A stretch of DNA of 7,360 nt from Candidatus Woesearchaeota archaeon (GCA_017608295.1 JAFCGF010000069.1:1-7360), one strand, 5' to 3'; numbered from the stretch's first letter, positions 1 to 6,811 are shown. Numbers and translations are program-made. Notes: generated by a model not told the origin, from the letters alone.

Positions 1-330
1 GTCATTCTTAAATGCGGTGGTAACCTGATCCACGGCATCCCGGGGAATGGTCACGTCAGCATCTATAAAAAAGAGGATGTCTCCTTGTGCTTTTGCTGCG
101 CCCAGGTTTCTTGCCCGGGCAGGCCCTCCAGGGGTGGGTAGCGTTAGCACAGGGAAGCCAAATTCATAGGCCGCATGCCGGGAGTCATCCTCATCACCGT
201 CTGTCACCACGATAATTTCCCTGGGAGCAGGCGCTAATGCTGACAGGCTTGAAAGGCACCTGCGGAATTTATTGCCCCCGTTGCGTACCGGTATGATAGC
301 TGAAATTGCCAGGTCTGAAAAAGAGGGCAT
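1..330 (-). CDS. Family 2 glycosyltransferase, N-terminal part (3' end beyond the left edge)
   Basis: The visible 110 residues form the nucleotide-sugar binding half of a GT-A fold glycosyltransferase, an enzyme that transfers a sugar from an activated donor to an acceptor, normally on the cytoplasmic side of the membrane. Seen: the first beta strand with AIIPVRNGG at residues 11-19, an EIIVVTDGD strand at 38-46, GGPARARNLGA at 68-78 and the metal-binding DxD motif as D90-A91-D92. The catalytic acidic residue and acceptor region lie outside the window. The ATG at 328-330 is the only usable start: an in-frame TGA lies 22 codons upstream with no ATG, GTG or TTG between. A GAAGGA sequence lies 12 bases before the ATG, somewhat far for a ribosome binding site. 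The gene is divergent from the main operon and has its own candidate promoter, so it is probably a separate transcription unit, possibly of a related glycan pathway. Donor and acceptor are unknown. Confidence 0.9.
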   Translation of the reverse strand, partial: MPSFSDLAISAIIPVRNGGNKFRRCLSSLSALAPAPREIIVVTDGDEDDSRHAAYEFGFPVLTLPTPGGPARARNLGAAKAQGDILFFIDADVTIPRDAVDQVTTAFKND

Positions 331-438
331 AGATCGACAAGATCCTTCGAGATCAGAAAAGTTGGAATCGCTGAGGCATTGATTGCCCCGTTTAAATCAT
401 GTCTATAGCACACTTGCCAATATTCGCGTTTAAAAATG

Positions 439-468
439 ATTATGCCAACAGGAAGCCTAAAGAGTCAA
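439..468 (-). promoter_or_regulatory. Candidate sigma-70-type promoter for the leftward glycosyltransferase
   Basis: Read on the minus strand, TTGACT (plus-strand 463-468) is separated by 18 bases from CATAAT (plus-strand 439-444); each hexamer matches the bacterial consensus at five of six positions. Transcription would begin near 432 and leave a leader of about 100 bases before the ATG at 330. The prediction rests on motif match and position only. Confidence 0.5.
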
Positions 469-498
469 GTCAAACAGGGTTATTCATCCGCTGTTTTC

Positions 499-527
499 TT
501 GACACATAATCAAGATTGATAGTTAAT
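499..527 (+). promoter_or_regulatory. Candidate sigma-70-type promoter for the plus-strand operon
   Basis: A perfect TTGACA (499-504) is followed after 17 bases by GTTAAT (522-527), which matches the -10 consensus at four of six positions. Transcription would begin near 534, about 46 bases before the first glycosyltransferase start. A 6-bp inverted repeat, TCTTGA (497-502) and TCAAGA (510-515) with a 7-base spacer, overlaps the -35 box and could be a regulator site or chance. The two divergent -35 boxes are 30 bases apart, so a single regulator could affect both directions. Confidence 0.5.
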
Positions 528-556
528 TGAAAAAATGGTAACAGTTTAGATCTTCG

Positions 557-563
557 AAGGGAG
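557..563 (+). promoter_or_regulatory. Shine-Dalgarno-like AAGGGAG upstream of the first glycosyltransferase
   Basis: AAGGGAG lies 16 bases before the ATGATG at 580, longer than the usual 5-10 bases, and no in-frame start codon lies closer. The in-frame ATG at 634 has a GGAG at 622-625 with a standard 8-base gap. The choice between 580 (502 residues) and 634 (484 residues) is therefore open. Confidence 0.4.
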
Positions 564-579
564 TCTACATAACCTTTCG

Positions 580-2088
580 ATGATGCCGATTAGCAGTCAT
601 TTTCAAAGAAGTTTGAACCCTGGAGCATCAGCTATGGAATTTTCACAGCCAAAGCCATCCAGCCGGAAGCCACTTGTAAGTGTGGTTATTCCCACGTACA
701 ACAATGCGCGCTATATTCGTCAGGCCGTCGACAGTGCTCTATCCCAGACATATCCCTCATATGAGGTGATTGTGATTGATGATGGCTCAACAGATGAGAC
801 GTGCTCCGTCTTAAGACCTTATAACGGTCGGATTCAATATATTTGTCAAGATAACCAAGGGGTGTCCTCTGCGAGAAATCATGGTATCAGAATAGCCCGC
901 GGGGAGTTTATTTCCTTTTTAGATTCGGACGATTATTTTCTTCCTAATAAATTGGCGGAACAAATATCCGCTTTCGAGATAATGCCTTCTTTAGGAATAC
1001 TGCACAGTGGCTGGCGAATGGTTAATGAGGAAGGCCAAAAAGTAAAGGATGTGGAGCCTTGGAGCTACGCGCCACAACTGGATCTGGAAGGATGGCTATT
1101 GTGGAAACCGGTATTACTGGGTGCGATGATGTTTCGCAAGGAGTATCTGGAAAAGGCCGGCGGCTTTGATACAAGCTTTCGGCAGGCGGAAGATGTTGAC
1201 CTGGCGCTTCGTCTGGCGCTGATGGGCTGTAAAGCAGTCTGGCTTCGCAAGCCAACTGTCTGCTATCGTTTGCACGGGGGGAATACGATAAAGGATGGGA
1301 TTCAACAGGCAAATGACCTGCAGGCCGTCCTTGACAAATTTTATAATCTTCCTAACGTGCCGTATGGAATCCTTAAAAAAGAACGGGCAACGCGTTATTA
1401 CACCCTAATGTGGATTGTATGGCACTTGTACCGAACAGGTTACAGGGATCACATAACCGCATTCTTAAAAAAATCCTTGAAATTGTCCGCTTATTTCCCG
1501 ACAAAGAAGTTAGTTGTTTTAGACTGGGCACAAAAACTTTCTCAACATTGCAATCGAGATGGCTGCGAAATCGGTGAAATGGCTGCCTTCTGGCCCTATT
1601 TCAAAGACGCCGTTCAGCTTGATAATGCCCTCTGGAGAGAGACAGAAAATGCTTTGAATTGGTGGTTAGACGTTTGGTGGCATTATTTGTGTCATGACCG
1701 TCTACAATCTATTAGAGGCCTATCGACCTGCAAAGGGTTGATAGCTCGCGAGATTACCAAACGGGCAGTTCCCGTTATGTTTGTTTGTACGAATACGACT
1801 GTGGACATGGTTTCTCTGTTCTGGCGCGATGCCATGGAGAAAGGGATAGTTACCTTCCCAGAACGTCATGAGGTTACGGTTCTCTATCTTTCCGTATTCT
1901 CAGAAGCTGTTTTTGGCCTTCGCTGGCGGAAAGCACTGAGCAGCTTTTGCCACGCAGTCCAATCCGGATTTCATCCGCGGGCCTGGCAGATATGGTTTCG
2001 TTTTTTTCAGACCTCGGTGATTTACATTAAGATGTCGCTGATCAGGATTGCTACACGTATTTTTCTTATACCGTCCAAGGATAAATAG
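580..2088 (+). CDS. Family 2 glycosyltransferase with a long C-terminal extension
   Basis: This is probably a cytoplasmic or membrane-associated glycosyltransferase with a GT-A fold. Numbered from the ATG at 580 (502 residues), the catalytic domain spans about 32-235: VSVVIPTYNN at 33-42, VIDDGS at 65-70 for donor binding, SSARNHG at 96-102, the metal-binding DSDD at 115-118, and the acidic pair E204-D205 in AEDVDLALRL, the usual catalytic-base region. YRLHGGN at 229-235 matches the end of the domain. The remaining 260 or so residues, rich in Trp, Phe and basic residues, match no domain I recognise; single-domain enzymes of this type commonly end near 300-330 residues. The hydrophobic, basic last 50 residues could contact the membrane. 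Residues 1-18 are poorly supported: the in-frame ATG at 634 has a better spaced GGAG and begins close to the domain. It is the first gene of the operon, with one base between its stop and the preferred ABC exporter start. Donor and acceptor cannot be assigned. Confidence 0.9.
   Translation: MMPISSHFQRSLNPGASAMEFSQPKPSSRKPLVSVVIPTYNNARYIRQAVDSALSQTYPSYEVIVIDDGSTDETCSVLRPYNGRIQYICQDNQGVSSARNHGIRIARGEFISFLDSDDYFLPNKLAEQISAFEIMPSLGILHSGWRMVNEEGQKVKDVEPWSYAPQLDLEGWLLWKPVLLGAMMFRKEYLEKAGGFDTSFRQAEDVDLALRLALMGCKAVWLRKPTVCYRLHGGNTIKDGIQQANDLQAVLDKFYNLPNVPYGILKKERATRYYTLMWIVWHLYRTGYRDHITAFLKKSLKLSAYFPTKKLVVLDWAQKLSQHCNRDGCEIGEMAAFWPYFKDAVQLDNALWRETENALNWWLDVWWHYLCHDRLQSIRGLSTCKGLIAREITKRAVPVMFVCTNTTVDMVSLFWRDAMEKGIVTFPERHEVTVLYLSVFSEAVFGLRWRKALSSFCHAVQSGFHPRAWQIWFRFFQTSVIYIKMSLIRIATRIFLIPSKDK
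2077..2081 (+). promoter_or_regulatory. Ribosome binding site that places the ABC exporter start at TTG 2090
   Basis: AAGGA ends 8 bases before the TTG at 2090-2092, an ideal spacing, and lies inside the last codons of the preceding glycosyltransferase. The upstream in-frame ATG at 2048 would add 14 residues and lacks a comparable site. The geometry suggests translational coupling across the one-base gap. Confidence 0.7.
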
Positions 2089-2089
2089 C

Positions 2090-3931
2090 TTGAGTTCCCC
2101 TATTGACAGGTCTACTAAAGATAAGGCTATCAACTTTTTGATCAACTCACGCTGGGTGTTGAAGGTGAGCTGGGATACAAGTCCAGGATTGTTATTGGGC
2201 GTTGTGTTTTGCAAAGTCTTAAACAGCGGCATGCCTGCCGCCCTGGCGTGGGTCGGGCGTTGTTTGATAAATGCCGTTGTTGATGCATCAAAAGGGGGCA
2301 TAATAAGCCTTGATCCGATCTTGCCCTGGATCATCTATAGTTTCTGTCTGGTTCTTGCTGGAGAATCCATTGGCATTATTTCGCAGTTTTTTGAACGCCG
2401 TCTGGATGAAAAACTTCATCTTAAAATTGATCTGGATCAACTCGAACACGCAGCTAAACTGGATGTGTCATGGTTTGAAGATCCATATTTCCAGGACGTT
2501 GCAGAGCGTGCTCAACGGAATGCATCTGCTCATTTCACCGGCTTTTTACAAAAAACGATCAATCTGGCCGCAAATATCCTGAAATGTATTGGCCTGGTAC
2601 TGATTCTATTTGCAATTGATCCCATCATTGTCCTGGTTTCTGTCCCCATTGTTTTTCCGTTTATGCTCTTCAAATGGCACCAGTCAAAGGCGCGTTTCAA
2701 CAAAGAATATTCCCGGGCCACAAAACGCCGGTGGAGAAGTTATTTCGTTTCAATGTTGACCAGCCAGCATTCGGTGGCCGAAATTAAACTTCTTGCCCTT
2801 GCCCCTCTTCTTATTAATCGATTTCGTGTATTGGCAATTGAATTCCTGAAGGAAGACCGGAAAATTTACACGCGGGGATTTATCGGAAATTTCGTTTTTT
2901 CAGTCATATTTGCCGTGATCTTTTACATTCTATTTGGACGGATCGCACAGGGGGTCTTGAGCGGTAGTTTGACAGTGGGCGATGTTGTCCTGTTTGCAGG
3001 GGCGATAGGAGCTCTGCGCGGTTTGCTCAATTCCATTGCGGCTCAGGCCAGCGGCGCAGTGGAAGATACATTATATGTCGATAATCTGGCAAAGTTTTTG
3101 AGTGTAGAGCCGGTAATACAAAAGACTTCCGGGAAAACCTTTACATCAAGTCAAGGAGAAATTGAGATCAGAAACCTGTCTTTCGCCTATCCGGGTTCAA
3201 AACGAAACGTCTTGCATAACATCTCATTGCGAATTAAGCCGGGCGAAATAATTGCTTTGGTCGGCAAGAACGGTGCGGGAAAAACAACCCTGATAAAATT
3301 AATCGCGCGATTGTACGAACCGGACAAGGGCAGTATTATGTTCGACGGAGTAAATCTACGTGAGCTATCTCTCGATTATTTGCATCGCGAGATATCCTTT
3401 GTTTTTCAGAGAAGTAATCGCTATGAGGCCACAGTGTCCGACAATATTGCTTATGGCGATTGGGAGCATGTAACAACCGGGGATCAGGTAAAAAGGGTTG
3501 GGCGTCTTGCCAATGTTGATGATATGATTATGGCCATGCCAGAAGGATATAAAACGATGCTCGGTCGGCGGTTCGGCGAATATGATCTTTCAGGCGGACA
3601 GTGGCGAAAGATTTCTATTGCGCGTGCCATGGCCCGGGATAATTCGTCACTCCTCATACTTGATGAGCCTACAGCCGGCCTTGATGCACAAGCTGAGTAT
3701 GATCTGTTTTGTAGGTTTAAGGATCTGGCAGTGAGTCGAACTACTATCCTGATTTCACAGCGTTTTTCAACGGTGAGGTTGGCTCAGCGGATTATTGTAA
3801 TGGATCAAGGCCGAATCGTGGAGTCCGGCACTCACGATGAATTGACCGCCAAGGCAGGACACTATGCCACGCTGTATGATGTGCATCAAAGACAAATGGG
3901 TTTTTCTCGTAACGGAAAAAGGAACGATTAA
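2090..3931 (+). CDS. ABC exporter with fused membrane and ATPase domains
   Basis: This is a half-transporter expected to act as a homodimer in the inner membrane and to use ATP to export a substrate, here plausibly a glycosylated or lipid-linked intermediate. From TTG 2090 it has 613 residues, normal for the family. Residues 1-330 carry hydrophobic segments at about 32-63, 78-98, 160-194, 264-284 and 296-318, plus the FEDPYFQD element at 129-136 that recurs in this exporter class. The ATPase domain has the A-loop Tyr367, Walker A GKNGAGKT at 392-399, Q-loop Gln440, the signature LSGGQWRK at 500-507, Walker B LLILDE at 521-526 and D-loop AGLD at 529-532. The signature form LSGGQW is shared with NisT/SpaT-type exporters, but the class also serves glycans and lipids, so it does not identify the substrate. 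The H-loop reads ISQRFSTVR, with Gln557 where His is usual. There is no N-terminal peptidase domain. A sulfotransferase follows after 12 bases, implying cotranscription. Confidence 0.93.
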   Translation: MSSPIDRSTKDKAINFLINSRWVLKVSWDTSPGLLLGVVFCKVLNSGMPAALAWVGRCLINAVVDASKGGIISLDPILPWIIYSFCLVLAGESIGIISQFFERRLDEKLHLKIDLDQLEHAAKLDVSWFEDPYFQDVAERAQRNASAHFTGFLQKTINLAANILKCIGLVLILFAIDPIIVLVSVPIVFPFMLFKWHQSKARFNKEYSRATKRRWRSYFVSMLTSQHSVAEIKLLALAPLLINRFRVLAIEFLKEDRKIYTRGFIGNFVFSVIFAVIFYILFGRIAQGVLSGSLTVGDVVLFAGAIGALRGLLNSIAAQASGAVEDTLYVDNLAKFLSVEPVIQKTSGKTFTSSQGEIEIRNLSFAYPGSKRNVLHNISLRIKPGEIIALVGKNGAGKTTLIKLIARLYEPDKGSIMFDGVNLRELSLDYLHREISFVFQRSNRYEATVSDNIAYGDWEHVTTGDQVKRVGRLANVDDMIMAMPEGYKTMLGRRFGEYDLSGGQWRKISIARAMARDNSSLLILDEPTAGLDAQAEYDLFCRFKDLAVSRTTILISQRFSTVRLAQRIIVMDQGRIVESGTHDELTAKAGHYATLYDVHQRQMGFSRNGKRND

Positions 3932-3943
3932 GGAAAGAGTAGT

Positions 3944-4741
3944 ATGGCATTGATTATTGCTGGTCACCAGCGTTCGGGCACGTCGTTACTTCAGGTTTTG
4001 TGTAATCACCATCGCGCCATAGAGATAACGATGGAATTTGGCAACTTTATGCGGGTGGGAAAATCTTACGCAGAATATGCGCGTCATATGATTGGAAGGT
4101 GGTCCAGACGGGCGAAGCGCGCCGAATCGATATCTTCGACCTCTTTTGATAGACAATGGCGGACTAAGCTGGGGAATCATGCCTTTTTTGCACGCTATTT
4201 GGTCACTGTTTTCAGACATAGAATGCGAAGCGGGATCATTGATCGAACATGCATTGAGGCAGCTCTAAAGTGTATGTTTCGGAAAGCACAAATTGTCGGC
4301 GACAAATACCCGGATTACGTTTTCCGTTTGGATGAACTCGCTGGTATGCAAGGGTTATTGCTACTGGTCATCTATCGCGACTGCCGTGATGTTGTGAGTT
4401 CTACATTGCAAAAAGTGCGTACAGATTGGCGTACAATGCGGCAATTTGTGCAAGCAGTAGATACCGCCGAGAAAGTTGCGAGGCGATGGGCACTGGCAAT
4501 TGACTCAATGGAGCGCCACGCCGATCAACTCCACATCATGCGTTACGAAGATCTGGTCCGGAACCCTAAGGCGGTGCTTGCATCACTCGGGAATTGGCTT
4601 TGTGTGGACCCCGATGGTTTTCCGTCGGATTGGGTAAAGATGACCAGCATCGGCAAATACAAGAATGGCCTGTCAGGCGAAGAGCTGGCAACGGTAATGG
4701 ATATTGCTGGTCCGGCGATGGCACGGCTCGGTTATGTGTAA
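3944..4741 (+). CDS. Sulfotransferase, first of a tandem pair
   Basis: This 265-residue protein is a predicted cytoplasmic PAPS-dependent sulfotransferase that moves a sulfuryl group to a hydroxyl or amine of an acceptor. Seen: the 5'-phosphosulfate-binding loop GHQRSGTSLL at 7-16, immediately after the first beta strand; GDKYPDYVFRLDEL at 119-132; the 3'-phosphate-binding segment YRDCRDVVSS at 144-153 with Arg145 and the conserved serines; and YEDLVRNP at 201-208, common in bacterial and carbohydrate sulfotransferases. The tail TSIGKYKNGL at 234-243 matches the usual PAPS-contacting C-terminus. No signal peptide or membrane segment is seen. Its length is compact but complete for the family. 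The ATG at 3944 follows an AAGGA at 3930-3934 with a 9-base gap, overlapping the exporter stop codon. It is a paralogue of the next gene. The acceptor is probably the sugar product of the neighbouring glycosyltransferases, by context only. Confidence 0.9.
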   Translation: MALIIAGHQRSGTSLLQVLCNHHRAIEITMEFGNFMRVGKSYAEYARHMIGRWSRRAKRAESISSTSFDRQWRTKLGNHAFFARYLVTVFRHRMRSGIIDRTCIEAALKCMFRKAQIVGDKYPDYVFRLDELAGMQGLLLLVIYRDCRDVVSSTLQKVRTDWRTMRQFVQAVDTAEKVARRWALAIDSMERHADQLHIMRYEDLVRNPKAVLASLGNWLCVDPDGFPSDWVKMTSIGKYKNGLSGEELATVMDIAGPAMARLGYV

Positions 4742-4817
4742 ATTGGGAGAGCAAAGAACGTAATCCATAAGCCATCTTATAACGCACTATGTTGGATTCG
4801 AGCTTAGCCCTCCATTC

Positions 4818-4828
4818 AAGGAAAGGAG
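4818..4828 (+). promoter_or_regulatory. Double Shine-Dalgarno sequence upstream of the second sulfotransferase
   Basis: AAGGAAAGGAG holds two overlapping-register sites. The stronger AAGGAG (4823-4828) lies 9 bases before GTG 4838 but only 3 before TTG 4832. The weaker AAGGA (4818-4822) lies 9 bases before TTG 4832. GTG 4838 is preferred because it yields MALIISGH, aligned without gap to MALIIAGH of the upstream paralogue. Confidence 0.65.
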
Positions 4829-4837
4829 AACTTGATT

Positions 4838-5614
4838 GTGGCCCTCATTATCAGTGGACATCCTCGTTCAGGAACTACTATACTCAATCAAATGTGTAGG
4901 CAGCATCCGGCCATGGCCATGACAAATGAGTTCCAAAACTTCTTATCTTTGGATGTTTCTTATCTGCAACATGTGCGTTCATTACGAAAAAACTTCTATC
5001 GTCGTGGTATTGTTCGTCAAGCCGGAGTCTCCCCCTCAATTGAGGCCCGTATCGAGAGCGGGATTTTCTTGACTCGTTACCTACTCTTTTTGCGCGTCTA
5101 TGGTGCTAACAAAATCGGAGTTCCTGAAATAGAAAGAACATTACATCGAGTCTTCCCTGGTGTTTTTATCGTGGGAGATAAATTCCCGGGCTATATCTTT
5201 CGATTAGACAAACTAGCCCATGCAGCTGGCCTATCTCGAGTCATTATTTACAGGGATGTCCGTGATGTTGTCAGTTCCTTTTTGAGAATGGCCCGCACAA
5301 AGTGGCGTCGCTTGCCAAGTCTCAAAGGTAATAATGCCTCAACCACTGCAAAACGTTGGGTGCGAGCGATTGATTTGATGGAGAGATACGCTGATAAACT
5401 ATATATCATCTGTTATGAAGATTTAGTCCAACAGCCGGAACGTGAGCTTAAGGCACTCGGAAACTGGCTAGGCGTAGATCCTGTCGCCTTCCCCGCTCAT
5501 CGGATACGAGATACCAGTATTGGTAAACACAAGAGTGGACTTACACATGAAGAGCTAAAAACCGTGATGGAAATTGCCGGGCCAACCATGGAGCGGCTGG
5601 GTTATGAAATCTGA
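4838..5614 (+). CDS. Sulfotransferase, second of a tandem pair
   Basis: From GTG 4838 this is a 258-residue predicted PAPS-dependent sulfotransferase, cytoplasmic with no signal peptide. It has the 5'-phosphosulfate loop GHPRSGTTIL at 7-16, GDKFPGYIFRLDKL at 113-126, the 3'-phosphate segment YRDVRDVVSS at 138-147, YEDLVQQP at 193-200 and TSIGKHKSGL at 226-235. By eye, the first 50 residues match the upstream paralogue at 23 ungapped positions, and the last 32 at 23. The region of about 40-105 between the nucleotide-binding segments is much more divergent, which would fit different acceptor specificity. The pair therefore looks like an old duplication with both catalytic cores intact. A longer version from TTG 4832 would add only two residues. 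The gap before it (4742-4837) shows no convincing promoter or terminator, so it is probably read from the operon promoter. Confidence 0.9.
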   Translation: MALIISGHPRSGTTILNQMCRQHPAMAMTNEFQNFLSLDVSYLQHVRSLRKNFYRRGIVRQAGVSPSIEARIESGIFLTRYLLFLRVYGANKIGVPEIERTLHRVFPGVFIVGDKFPGYIFRLDKLAHAAGLSRVIIYRDVRDVVSSFLRMARTKWRRLPSLKGNNASTTAKRWVRAIDLMERYADKLYIICYEDLVQQPERELKALGNWLGVDPVAFPAHRIRDTSIGKHKSGLTHEELKTVMEIAGPTMERLGYEI

Positions 5615-5690
5615 TAGGGCTGTCATCCAAAATTCGCCTGATATTGGAGGCCATCATCCAACGAAGATCATTTAAGGAGAAACAATTAGA

Positions 5691-6584
5691 GTGCAATTCA
5701 GTGTGATTATCCCTACCAGGAATCACCCGGACGAACTTTTAAGATGCCTGCAAAGCTTCACTGATCTTGACTTTCCCGATGGTGAATGGGAATTGATTGT
5801 CGTCAATGACGGGGGGGCCGATTCTTTCAGAGCTATTACCAATGATTTTCGGGATAGGCTTCCATTACAGACCGTTGACGTAGACCATGCAGGTCCTGCA
5901 TCTGCGCGTAATGCAGGGGCGGAATTGGCAAGAGGAAGTTTTCTGGCATTTACGGATGATGATTGCCGTGTAGAGACTGACTGGCTCCGGCAGTTCGCAA
6001 AGGGATTCGAAGATAACCAGTGGGATGCGTTGGGCGGACAGTCATTGAATCCGGTATCTGACAGTGCAGTTGCGACGGCCTGGCATCACCTTGTCGATTT
6101 TTTGTACGGCTACCTGCAGGACGAGAGCGGCAATGCGCTGCAGCTTGTTTCAAACAATGTGGCGTATCGCCGTGCAGTATATGAGGCACTGGGCGGGTTT
6201 GATGGGTCTTTCCCTTTTGCGGGGGGTGAAGACACCGAGTTTGGTTACCGTCTCATAACAAGAGGTTATCGACAGCGTTATTATCCTGACGCAAAAATTT
6301 GGCATTTTCAGCGCCAGTTAACCCTATGGGGATACATCAGCCAGCAATTCCGCTATGGACGCGGATACTTCTATTTTTTTAAATCACTGAAGACAGGGCA
6401 GACTCACCAGCAGAATCAACCTGAATTAGGCTCCGGGACACGCTATCCGGTAGCCCTGATGCGTTCGCTATTACACGCCCGGGTGCGGCTTTCCGTGTGG
6501 TTGTTGATTTGGATTTCCCAATTACTGGCTACCCCTTCAGGTATATTCTATCAGGCAATACGTGCTCGAATGGACCTTGAGTGA
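5691..6584 (+). CDS. Family 2 glycosyltransferase, last intact gene of the operon
   Basis: This 297-residue glycosyltransferase has a GT-A fold and is of normal length for a single-domain enzyme. Seen: VIIPTRN at 5-11, VVNDGG at 37-42, GPASARNAG at 68-76, the metal-binding TDDD at 88-91, and the catalytic-region motif GGEDTEFGYRL at 178-188 followed by IWH at 203-205, the His typical of this subgroup. The stretch at 267-288 is hydrophobic with aromatic residues and may be a membrane anchor or re-entrant helix, which would hold the enzyme on the inner face of the membrane. The GTG start at 5691 follows AAGGAG (5674-5679) with an 11-base gap and places the first strand at residue 4, as expected for the family. 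The stop codon overlaps a downstream GTG as GTGA (6581-6584). It differs from the first glycosyltransferase of the operon in lacking the long tail, so the two are not recent duplicates. Sugar and acceptor are unknown. Confidence 0.92.
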   Translation: MQFSVIIPTRNHPDELLRCLQSFTDLDFPDGEWELIVVNDGGADSFRAITNDFRDRLPLQTVDVDHAGPASARNAGAELARGSFLAFTDDDCRVETDWLRQFAKGFEDNQWDALGGQSLNPVSDSAVATAWHHLVDFLYGYLQDESGNALQLVSNNVAYRRAVYEALGGFDGSFPFAGGEDTEFGYRLITRGYRQRYYPDAKIWHFQRQLTLWGYISQQFRYGRGYFYFFKSLKTGQTHQQNQPELGSGTRYPVALMRSLLHARVRLSVWLLIWISQLLATPSGIFYQAIRARMDLE

Positions 6585-6811
6585 ACCTGTTTATCCTGCG
6601 TAAATTGAAAAATCCGGATTTTCGGCCTGCTTTTTTCTGTGTAGTCCCTCTGGGTGTTTGGGGATCATGGAAAGATGATACTCCCCCGGATCAGATCGCA
6701 TTTCGGGAGCACTTTTGTGGTCTGCTAAATACGTTTGAGTCTTTCAGAGGATTTTACGCGATCAGAGAAGAGCTTGGCGCAGGTGGGACAATACAGGTGA
6801 TGTTCTTTTAG
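6581..6811 (+). pseudogene. Open frame resembling a decayed sulfotransferase C-terminus
   Basis: A 76-codon frame opens at GTG 6581, overlapping the glycosyltransferase stop as GTGA, with an in-frame TGA directly before it (6578-6580) and no good ribosome binding site. Residues 28-47 (about 6662-6721), GSWKDDTPPDQIAF onward, have the look and spacing of the end of sulfotransferases: Gly, Trp/Lys, a short turn, then an acidic-Gln-Ile helix and Gly47. The two intact paralogues end in GK-x-K-xGL-xx-EEL at equal spacing. No phosphosulfate-binding loop precedes it, so it could not be active. After about 6748, where a sulfotransferase should stop, the frame continues antisense through the end of the Fe-S gene until 6811. 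The best reading is a remnant of a third sulfotransferase whose own stop was lost at the junction. A small unrelated hypothetical protein is the alternative. Confidence 0.35.

Noticed and set aside
1900..2334. 144-codon open frame on the minus strand
   Set aside because: It lies antisense to the end of the glycosyltransferase and the start of the exporter, both of which have clear family motifs; its sequence resembles no protein and it has no upstream context.
2090..3931. Reading the NisT-like LSGGQW signature as evidence of a lantibiotic-type peptide system
   Set aside because: No precursor peptide, modification enzyme or leader peptidase is seen in the window, and the same exporter class serves glycans and lipids.
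4742..4837. Possible internal promoter (TATAAC at 4778-4783) or small peptide gene between the sulfotransferases
   Set aside because: No acceptable -35 box lies 16-18 bases upstream and no open frame with a ribosome binding site fits in the gap.
5623..5661. Direct repeat TCATCCAA at 5623-5630 and 5654-5661
   Set aside because: Eight bases repeated once, 31 bases apart, with no further structure; chance is sufficient.
6609..6622. Perfect 14-bp palindrome AAAATCCGGATTTT between the converging genes
   Set aside because: It has no loop, so as RNA only a weak A/T stem around CCGG could form; it is not a convincing terminator, and it lies inside the candidate remnant frame.
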